This document shows positions 57,627-64,000 of a stretch of 64,000 bases of DNA, piece by piece (position 1 is the stretch's first letter; every line of letters starts with the position of its first letter). The translations under genes were made by a program, and so were the position numbers. The notes under the pieces were generated by a model, which was not told the origin of the DNA, searched no databases, and saw only the letters and a program-made list of their open reading frames with translations. Where the stretch lies: NCBI RefSeq assembly GCF_001434405.1, contig NZ_AZFT01000043.1, positions 40,725 through 104,724 on the forward strand. Reading direction: 5' to 3'. Source of the stretch: Ligilactobacillus apodemi DSM 16634 = JCM 16172 (lineage in GTDB: Bacteria > Bacillota > Bacilli > Lactobacillales > Lactobacillaceae).

Positions 57627-58181
57627 TTAAACTAGTCGTTTTACTTGATCAAAGTTCAATTCCGCCATTGTTTCACGGCCAAACATATCGATCAAGACGC
57701 GAACTTTCATCTTTTCAGCGTCGATCTCTGTGATCTTACCGACCATGTCAGCAAAAGCACCTTCTGTGATCGTTACTGCATCCCCAACTTCAGCATCAAA
57801 ATCAGCTTGTTGTTGTTCGTTTGCTTCAAGTTGATCCAAGATATGTTGGATTTCTTCGTCAAGTAATGGAGCTGGTTTACTACCGGCACCGTGTGAACCA
57901 ACAAATCCAGTTACACCTGGCGTGTTACGCACAACATACCATGATTGGTCTGTCATGACCATTTCCACTAAAACATAACCCGGGAAAGTTTTTAGTGTTT
58001 CCACTTTTTCCTTACCTGTCTTAGTCTTTTCAACCTTTTCTTCTTCTGGTACAACAACTCTAAAGATGTAATCTTCCATCCCCATTGATTGTGCCCGGGA
58101 TTCTAAGTTCGTCTTAACTTTGTTTTCATAACCAGCATATGTGTGCAACACATACCATTTTTTTTCAAATGAATCAGCCAT
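57627..58181 (-). CDS. nusG: Transcription factor NusG
   Basis: This 184-residue protein has the NGN domain (KKWYVLHTYAGYENKVKTNL, then FPGYVLVEMVMTDQSWYVVR, then NTPGVTGFVG) and a C-terminal KOW domain (GDAVTITEGAFADMVGKITE). It binds RNA polymerase and modulates pausing and termination. It follows secE by about 130 bp, with a terminator between them. Confidence 0.96.
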   Translation of the reverse strand: MADSFEKKWYVLHTYAGYENKVKTNLESRAQSMGMEDYIFRVVVPEEEKVEKTKTGKEKVETLKTFPGYVLVEMVMTDQSWYVVRNTPGVTGFVGSHGAGSKPAPLLDEEIQHILDQLEANEQQQADFDAEVGDAVTITEGAFADMVGKITEIDAEKMKVRVLIDMFGRETMAELNFDQVKRLV

Positions 58182-58275
58182 TAGATAAATCTCCTTTATA
58201 TTAAAATTCTAAACATTAACTGCAAAATAAAAAAACTCCGACGGACGCGAAGCTTTTACTCAAGACAATTGTAAC

Positions 58276-58304
58276 AAAAAAAGACTGGCAAGACCAGTCT
58301 TTTA
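58276..58304 (-). terminator. Terminator after secE
   Basis: AAAAAGACTGG / CCAGTCTTTT is a perfect stem between secE and nusG. Confidence 0.85.
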
Positions 58305-58311
58305 AGTGATA

Positions 58312-58479
58312 CTAGACCAATAAATTGATCAACGCTTGGGCAGCGTAGTCAACTACACCAAAGAAGGCGGCAAAAGCCAATGACAAAACAACCACGGTGG
58401 TCGTATCTCGTCTTGTTTCTTTGGCAGTTAACCAAGTCGTATCTTTCATTGTTTGAATGACACTCTTAATAAATTTCAT
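58312..58479 (-). CDS. secE: Preprotein translocase subunit SecE
   Basis: This 55-residue protein has the conserved amphipathic lead (KFIKSVIQTMKDTTWLTAKE) and one membrane helix (VVVLSLAFAAFFGVVDYAAQ). It clamps SecY in the Sec translocon. The ATG at 58479 follows GGGGGTC. It sits in the rpmG-secE-nusG order. Confidence 0.93.
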   Translation of the reverse strand: MKFIKSVIQTMKDTTWLTAKETRRDTTTVVVLSLAFAAFFGVVDYAAQALINLLV

Positions 58480-58497
58480 TATTTTGACCCCCACAAA

Positions 58498-58647
58498 CTA
58501 CTTGGTTTCACGATGAATCGTATGCTTGCCACAGTATTTACAAAACTTTTTAACTTCTAAACGTTCTGCACGATTAACGTTTTCAGCGATCGAATAGTTT
58601 CTTGAACCACATTCTGAGCAAGCTAAGGCTACTTTCTTCTTAGACAT
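58498..58647 (-). CDS. rpmG: Ribosomal protein L33
   Basis: This 49-residue protein reads [20 protein letters not shown] and ends [14 protein letters not shown], with the two CxxC pairs of the zinc-binding L33 form. It is 18 bp upstream of the secE ATG, in the usual order. The short frame is easily missed. Confidence 0.95.
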   Translation of the reverse strand: MSKKKVALACSECGSRNYSIAENVNRAERLEVKKFCKYCGKHTIHRETK

Positions 58648-58818
58648 TGAGCGTTTTATGCTGTATTCAATGTGTCTCCTAGAAAAATACAGCCGTTCCC
58701 TTCTAACAAAAATTTACTTAATAATCATATCAGCGACACATTTCTCTAACTGACATCTTTAACGTAAAATTCACACTATATCAGTACAACTTTATCAGTA
58801 ATAGCTATAACTGTCAAA

Positions 58819-59484
58819 TTACTCGAAGTATTTCATATTTGCCTTAGTGGCTGATTTAGTTGAAACTAATTCGGCTTGAATAATGGTCCGATCAACTTCA
58901 CCAGCTTCACCTGAAGCACAGGTAACTAAAGTCAACAACTTCTTCCCGGGAACATCATAGATATACTGAACTTCACTCTTATTGACCACGGTTTTTAACG
59001 TTGTTTTATAAACATAAACCTTTTTCCCATCAGTCAAATAGATCTTGTCCCCTAGTTTAGCTTTAGCTAAGGGCCCAAACAACAAACTTTCATCGCTCAT
59101 ATGATGTCCGGCTAAGGCATAGTTTCCTTCAGCCCCCATTTTTTGATCTTCTTTCATCGTTCCAGCCCCACGGACTAGATCTTCATTATTAAGTCCCGCA
59201 AAGATCGGCAACTTCAGCCCGACACTTGGAATCGCGATTTTACCAATTGCATCCGATTTTTCACCGGTCGCCGCACTCACAACCAGCTGGTTGTCAACAG
59301 CTGTGATCTTCTTAAAGTCATAGTTGGCTTTTTTCGAGCTCGAACTTGAGCTCACAATCTTGCTGCTGACCGCCGAATTGGTCATTTGATTTACAAGGGC
59401 ATTTTTGATCTGTCGGTTAAAGATCAACGCCAAGCCCACCACCAAAAGCACGACTACTAAAAAATATTTTAGAAACTTTTTCAT
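58819..59484 (-). CDS. srtA: Class A sortase
   Basis: This 221-residue membrane-anchored protein (helix 6-22) has the sortase fold, with catalytic His127/128 in LAGHHMSDE, Cys189 in TLVTC and Arg199 in DRTII. It cleaves LPXTG-type signals and links surface proteins to lipid II. It is the last gene of an operon after the FAD oxidoreductase and SseB-like genes (25 bp gap). It is the only sortase here; two likely substrates in the window carry LPATN and LPQMG. Confidence 0.93.
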   Translation of the reverse strand: MKKFLKYFLVVVLLVVGLALIFNRQIKNALVNQMTNSAVSSKIVSSSSSSKKANYDFKKITAVDNQLVVSAATGEKSDAIGKIAIPSVGLKLPIFAGLNNEDLVRGAGTMKEDQKMGAEGNYALAGHHMSDESLLFGPLAKAKLGDKIYLTDGKKVYVYKTTLKTVVNKSEVQYIYDVPGKKLLTLVTCASGEAGEVDRTIIQAELVSTKSATKANMKYFE

Positions 59485-59508
59485 TATTTTTCCCCTTATT
59501 ATTTAAAG

Positions 59509-60207
59509 TTAAAATTTCCGCTTAATATAAAATGGTGCGTATTCTTTTTTCGTCACTTGTCCAACAACTTCTTCGGTCGAACCGATCAATAACCTTTGAT
59601 CATCAGGCAACAGTGAGGTTGCACTTTCAGCAATTTCGACTACTGTTTCTTGCTTTTCAGTCGCTGATGTCTCGGCACTATATTCCAAGATCAACATATA
59701 TTCGTAGTCACTAGCTGTGGTTAGTTTGATCCCCACTAACCACGCGCTTGTGATTTCAGGTTTTTGCTTGACCAGTCGGCGAATATGATTTTCTAATTCC
59801 AGTGTCTTATCAGTATCGAGCCGTTTTAACTTAAATTGTTTTGCTTGTTGCAATAAATTATTCACTTGGAAAATATTTTGAGCTGGGATCTTAACATTAC
59901 GTGTTTGCTCATCTAATAAGACCCCCATTGCATCTGCAGCTTTTAATTCTTGAGTGATCCGTTCTAAGCCTAATGATACCGTGCTCAATTCAGAACTAGT
60001 TAGTAACTGCTCTGGCTTAGCGGTATAAGCTTGAAGATATTTTCCTTGTTCAGTCTCTTTTAAAACCGGCATCCCATATTTTAATAGGATAAATAATTTA
60101 CTTTTTCCTAAAGCAATATAAAATTCCAAGGCTTTTTGTTGATCGTTTATATCAGTCAAAAAAGCATCGAGTGTTGTTAAAAGTTCTGAAGTAGTTGTCT
60201 TACTCAT
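59509..60207 (-). CDS. SseB-like protein of unknown function
   Basis: This 232-residue soluble protein probably contains an SseB N-terminal-like part (about 25-140, with LEFYIALGKSKLFILLKYG) and an SseB C-terminal-like part (about 150-232, with SAWLVGIKLTTASDYEYMLI and ending PFYIKRKF). It is unlike anything of known enzymatic activity. Its start overlaps the oxidoreductase stop by 4 nt (ATGA) and srtA follows, so it is co-expressed with both. The family call is tentative. Confidence 0.55.
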   Translation of the reverse strand: MSKTTTSELLTTLDAFLTDINDQQKALEFYIALGKSKLFILLKYGMPVLKETEQGKYLQAYTAKPEQLLTSSELSTVSLGLERITQELKAADAMGVLLDEQTRNVKIPAQNIFQVNNLLQQAKQFKLKRLDTDKTLELENHIRRLVKQKPEITSAWLVGIKLTTASDYEYMLILEYSAETSATEKQETVVEIAESATSLLPDDQRLLIGSTEEVVGQVTKKEYAPFYIKRKF

Positions 60208-61562
60208 CCTTTTTCCTCCTCTACTAAATTTGCATGTTTTACCGCTTCGATCACAAAGTTATTTGGTTGATTAAAGTATGGATAAAAGAAGAAATCCGAA
60301 ACTTGTAATTCTTCGATCGTCACTTCTTTTTGGATCGCCAACGAAAGCATGTGTAATACGCCTGATTGATCAGATTTTGAAACAATTTGAGCCCCAATGA
60401 TTCGATGATTGTCTTGGTGATAAACTAGACGTAATTTTATCTTATTATTTTCTAACATGAATTCTGGGCGTTGCCATTCTTCATAGTCAACATAACTACA
60501 TGGAACACCATAGCGTTCAGCTTGTGCTACCGTGATCCCCGCTGAAAAGAAATTAGTATCGTACACTCTAACCGCATTTGCCAATTGAGTCCCATTTGAG
60601 ACTACTGGTTCACCAGCAATATTTTTAGCTGCGATATAAGCACCACGCATCGCATCGGAAACAGAAAAGTTTACCACTAATTCTTTTAAAATATTTGAGT
60701 ACGACGTTGAACAATCACCAACCGCATAAACATCTGGATCAGATGTTTGTTGATGTTCATTTACGATATAGGCACCGTTAGTATATAACTCCAGGTGAAA
60801 TCTCCCTAAAGTTGTATTGGGCAAAAAGCCCATTGTTAAGATCACCATGTCAACGGCGTGCTTACCATGATCGGTGATGATTTGAGAAATTTGTCCTTCC
60901 TTGCCTACATAAGATTGAACCTCTTCATTTAAGTTCACATTTATTCCGTGCTCAACTAATTTCTTACCGACGATTTCGCCAAATACATCGTCATAGTGTG
61001 ATGACATTAATTGCGAATTGGAATCGAAAATAGTGATATTTTTATTGCGTTTCTTGATTGCTGCAGCTATTTCAACCCCAATATATCCTCCACCAATGAT
61101 CGCAATATTTTTGATCGCATCTGATTCCACTCTTTTTTTGACTTCAAGCGCATCTTCAATATCTTTGATCCGATAGATACCTTGTAATTCATTACCTGAG
61201 ACGCCCAGACTAACTTGTGAAGCCCCAGTTGCCAAAACTAATTTATCATAAGAAACACGGTGTGACCCCTTACTATCCCGAAAAATAACCTTTTTATTTC
61301 TAAAATCGATCGACTCGACGTTTGTATCTGTATACAATGCTGAAACTTCTTGTCGCAAGCTTTCATTATCGGTATAGAAAAATTTTTTATATGAATTGAT
61401 CGTATTTTCCAATAAAAACGGCGTGCCACAATTGAGATAACCCAAATTACTTCCCTTGTCGATCATTACTATTTCAAAATCTTTGCCGCTTTTATTCAGA
61501 TTACGTGCCACGGCTATTCCTGAATGATTTGCCCCGATGATAACAATTCTTTCTTTCGCCAT
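60204..61562 (-). CDS. FAD-dependent NADH oxidase/peroxidase-family protein
   Basis: This 452-residue protein has the FAD motif IVIIGANHSGIAVAR, the redox Cys in LGYLNCGTPF (as in NADH oxidase and peroxidase), the NAD motif IAIIGGGYIGVEIAA and the second FAD site VYAVGDCS. A dimerisation domain follows. It may reduce oxygen to water or remove peroxide. The water-forming form is common in lactobacilli, but Npr and CoA-disulfide reductases share these motifs. It is first in an operon with the SseB-like and srtA genes. The start is ATG at 61562. Confidence 0.88.
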   Translation of the reverse strand: MAKERIVIIGANHSGIAVARNLNKSGKDFEIVMIDKGSNLGYLNCGTPFLLENTINSYKKFFYTDNESLRQEVSALYTDTNVESIDFRNKKVIFRDSKGSHRVSYDKLVLATGASQVSLGVSGNELQGIYRIKDIEDALEVKKRVESDAIKNIAIIGGGYIGVEIAAAIKKRNKNITIFDSNSQLMSSHYDDVFGEIVGKKLVEHGINVNLNEEVQSYVGKEGQISQIITDHGKHAVDMVILTMGFLPNTTLGRFHLELYTNGAYIVNEHQQTSDPDVYAVGDCSTSYSNILKELVVNFSVSDAMRGAYIAAKNIAGEPVVSNGTQLANAVRVYDTNFFSAGITVAQAERYGVPCSYVDYEEWQRPEFMLENNKIKLRLVYHQDNHRIIGAQIVSKSDQSGVLHMLSLAIQKEVTIEELQVSDFFFYPYFNQPNNFVIEAVKHANLVEEEKG

Positions 61563-61754
61563 CTCCTGCCTGCTCCTTTCCTTCCCTAAACAACTTTAAT
61601 TATCCTTTTATCTTATTACGTCACAAATTCCTATGTGCCCCTATGATAAAGTAACCCCTATAAAATTTAGTAATTACTACCATACATAAATCATTATACT
61701 AAATAACCTTATCTGCTACTAGCATGTTGATACTAAAAAATATTGTACAAAACA

Positions 61755-61786
61755 AAAAAAGAAGAGTTTTTCAACTCCTCTTTAAT
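61755..61786 (-). terminator. Terminator after the Mub-type adhesin
   Basis: AAAGAAGAGTT..AACTCCTCTTT with a T-rich flank follows the adhesin stop on -. Confidence 0.7.
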
Positions 61787-61802
61787 TTTATTTATTTAAA
61801 AT

Positions 61803-64000
61803 TTATTGTTTCTTTTTTGTCTTTGTAAAACTTGCCAAGCCAAACAAACTAGCGAGCATTGTTATGCCAAGCATTACCAAATTATGTTCATTTGAATCAC
61901 CCATTTGTGGTAACACAGTTTCAGGTTGAGCTTTTGTTACTTGTGGCGCTGCTGAACTTTTTGCGACACTTGCTTGTTGTGGTTGTGAAACTTCAGTCAC
62001 ACTTGTTAGTTGTGGTTGAGCTGGTTGAACTGATTGTTCGCTTACTGGCTCAGAAACCTTCTTGTACACAACAGGGGTATCAACTGTCGCATCATTTGGT
62101 AAGACGCTTGGTATATCAGTAGTATAGCCCGGTACATCTGGTGTATCTGTTACGACCACTTTAGTTGGATCGTTAGGATCGTTCTTGTATTGTGGTGTGT
62201 TTGCACCTGAAATCTTATTACCATTTTCATCTACCGGAACGATCACACCAATTGGGCTATAAGTTACTGTCGTTTCAAGATCTTGTTGCTGTGTTGCTTG
62301 TCCTAAAACAACAGCTTTATCTGCTACATAATCTTCAATAACCGGAACTTTTACATCAGTGTAACTATCCTTATCGGCAAGCCATGTTTCGTTAGAATTC
62401 AAGACTTCCCCTGTCACTTTATCAATGATCAAGGTACGTGTCCAGGTTGATGTTTGCACATCATCTTCCCGCAACTTATTGCCGTTTTTATCTACAAAGT
62501 GAACCGTTGAAGTATATTCTTTCGAATATTCATCTGTTGCCGGCCATTTTGGTCCATCAGGGTCGTTAGGATTGATTGGTGTTCCTGGTTCATGTGGGTT
62601 ATTTGGGCCTACTGGAACAGTCGCATGTTCTAATCTGACATAATAAACTTGGTCAGTATTATCATCGGAATCAAAGACGGGATCATTTGCCTCACTAAAG
62701 CCATCTTCCACTACTACATATCCTTTATTTACTAAATTTTCAATGCGATCCTTAGTTGAATAATCGATCGTAGTTCCTGGCATACCAGTTACAGAATCCA
62801 TTTCTAAGGTTGCACCAGTTGTAGTATCAATATAAATAATTTTAGCCGTTTGTTCATTTTGAACAGGGACGTAAACAACAGGTGTATCTTTCCCTGGATT
62901 TTCAGGAGTTACACTTGGTACTTCTGGTGTGTACCCTGGAATGTCTGGCACATCAGTTTTACCACCCTTAGTTGGGTCAGTTGGGTCATTATTATATTGT
63001 GGTTGTGATACATTTGGAATTTCATTTCCATTTGGATCAACCGGAACAACTTTACCTAATGTTTTATAAACGACTGTGTCTTCTAAATCAGCTTGGACAG
63101 CATCTTTAGCCGCAACTTGACTCTTATCAGCATAGTAACCGTCTTTGACTGCTACGTTGACTACATCATATTGCGCTTTATCACTTTGCCAGCTAGCATC
63201 AGTATTCTTGATCTCACCAGTTACGGTATCAATGATCAATGTCCGGGTCCAAGTTGATGTTTGCACATTATCATCAAAGACCTTGTTGCCATTTTCATCC
63301 ACAAAATGAACTGTCGAAGTATATTCTTTTGAATATTCATCTGTTGCTGGCCATTTTGGTCCATCAGGATCGTTAGGATTTACTGGCGTACCTGGTTCAT
63401 GTGGGTTATTTGGTCCCACAGGAGCTTCACCATGTTTTACGATCACAGTAAAGACTTGATCAGTATTTTGATCATCATCAAAGGTTGCATCGGCTGGGAA
63501 ACCATCACTTACCAAAACGTAACCCTTGTTCAATAATTCTTCAAGTTCAGTTGCTGTTGAATAATTGATCTTTTCATTAGAGCTGCCAGTAACAGTATCC
63601 GATTTGATCACACTGTAGTTACTATCTTGATCGATATAGTTGATAATAGCTTTTTGTGAATTTGCTTGGTAAACAACTTCAGTATCCTTTGTTGGATCGT
63701 TTGGTGTGACAGTTGGTGTTTCTGGTGTCTTACCAGGAATTTCTGGTACTGGTTCGTTTGGCACGACTTTCGTTGGATCATCTGGATCGTTCTTGTAATC
63801 CGGTGTTGGTACATCTGGAATCTTGTTGCCATCTGGATCAACCGGCACGATCTTACCAACTGCAGTATAGGTAACCGTCTTTTCAATGTTATCTTGCGTT
63901 ACTGCTGTGCTTGGTACACTTGCTTGGTCAGCCACATAGCCATTAACAACTGGTGTTTTGACTTCATCGTAGTTGTCCTTGCTTGGGGTCCAATCAGTTG
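61803..64000 (-). CDS. Mub-type adhesin, 3' part, LPQMG sorting signal
   Basis: This is the C-terminal ~730 residues of a larger protein: the frame stays open to the window edge, and the GTG at 63935 is internal. Two full ~200-residue units and part of a third alternate MucBP-like segments (YIDTTTGATLEMDSVTG, STVHFVDENGNKVFDDN) with Pro-rich linkers such as EPGTPVNPNDPDGPKWPATD and PDVPGYTP. A Ser/Gln/Pro-rich wall spanner leads to LPQMGDSNEHN, a membrane helix and KTKKKQ. It should be sorted by SrtA, bind mucus or host glycans, and lie outside the cell. The LPQMG motif replaces Thr with Met. Confidence 0.9.
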   Translation of the reverse strand, partial: TDWTPSKDNYDEVKTPVVNGYVADQASVPSTAVTQDNIEKTVTYTAVGKIVPVDPDGNKIPDVPTPDYKNDPDDPTKVVPNEPVPEIPGKTPETPTVTPNDPTKDTEVVYQANSQKAIINYIDQDSNYSVIKSDTVTGSSNEKINYSTATELEELLNKGYVLVSDGFPADATFDDDQNTDQVFTVIVKHGEAPVGPNNPHEPGTPVNPNDPDGPKWPATDEYSKEYTSTVHFVDENGNKVFDDNVQTSTWTRTLIIDTVTGEIKNTDASWQSDKAQYDVVNVAVKDGYYADKSQVAAKDAVQADLEDTVVYKTLGKVVPVDPNGNEIPNVSQPQYNNDPTDPTKGGKTDVPDIPGYTPEVPSVTPENPGKDTPVVYVPVQNEQTAKIIYIDTTTGATLEMDSVTGMPGTTIDYSTKDRIENLVNKGYVVVEDGFSEANDPVFDSDDNTDQVYYVRLEHATVPVGPNNPHEPGTPINPNDPDGPKWPATDEYSKEYTSTVHFVDKNGNKLREDDVQTSTWTRTLIIDKVTGEVLNSNETWLADKDSYTDVKVPVIEDYVADKAVVLGQATQQQDLETTVTYSPIGVIVPVDENGNKISGANTPQYKNDPNDPTKVVVTDTPDVPGYTTDIPSVLPNDATVDTPVVYKKVSEPVSEQSVQPAQPQLTSVTEVSQPQQASVAKSSAAPQVTKAQPETVLPQMGDSNEHNLVMLGITMLASLFGLASFTKTKKKQ

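Noticed and set aside
63933..63935. GTG as the start of the Mub-type adhesin
   Set aside because: The same frame stays open to the window edge and encodes ordinary repeat sequence, so the gene begins outside the window.

Overview
The window is chromosomal DNA from a low-GC Gram-positive bacterium, most likely a member of the Lactobacillaceae. The evidence is the gene set: RexAB instead of RecBCD, an Apf-like LysM protein, a class Ib ribonucleotide reductase, Mub-type and Cna-B surface adhesins with sortase signals, a C69 dipeptidase, and a Met T-box ahead of metNIQ. I found no rRNA, tRNA, insertion sequence, prophage or CRISPR array.

Layout. 0-7 kb: a lipoprotein, gdhA, mscL, a lipid kinase and a YitT protein, then a TetR/permease/ATPase operon that I read as the heme-efflux set hrtR-hrtB-hrtA, with an autoregulatory palindrome. 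7-22 kb: guaB, a Nudix plus PLD-helicase-DUF3427 pair, a CNNM/CorC protein, T-box-controlled metNIQ, pepD, two convergent YkuD genes (one intact, one lacking all catalytic residues) and an ABC-F protein. 22-29 kb: an unrecognised 46-residue protein followed by a candidate structured RNA, a P-type Ca/cation ATPase and a 1328-residue Cna-B adhesin. 29.5-31.2 kb: a decayed PadR/MFS pair. 31-46 kb: rexAB, prs, ackA, the Apf-like protein and nrdHIEF under an NrdR box.

46-48 kb: a degraded cluster with a candidate ribosomal-peptide precursor, an ABC permease with a frameshift, the tail of an ABC ATPase, and the front of a radical-SAM peptide maturase. 48-58.6 kb: mprF, a glutathionyl-hydroquinone reductase-like gene, and the rpmG-secE-nusG / rplK-rplA / rplJ-rplL housekeeping block. 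An accessory island (hicAB, a Fic protein with a C-terminal inhibitory motif, and a broken nonspecific nuclease) sits between rplA and the L10 leader. 58.8-64 kb: srtA in an operon with an SseB-like protein and an FAD-dependent oxidoreductase, then the 3' part of a large Mub-type adhesin running off the window.

Three themes stand out. First, GATC is far more frequent than expected in core genes, through codon-pair choice, but not in the 46-48 kb cluster, so it works as a native/foreign marker. Second, small indels and nonsense changes, mostly at or near homopolymers, fall only in accessory loci. Third, the cell-surface genes (two adhesins with unusual sorting motifs, SrtA, two YkuD proteins, Apf, MprF) form a large share of the window. 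The best candidate for an undescribed system is the radical-SAM peptide remnant with its Trp/Cys-rich precursor. The RNA beside the 46-residue protein and the Nudix/PLD-helicase pair come next.
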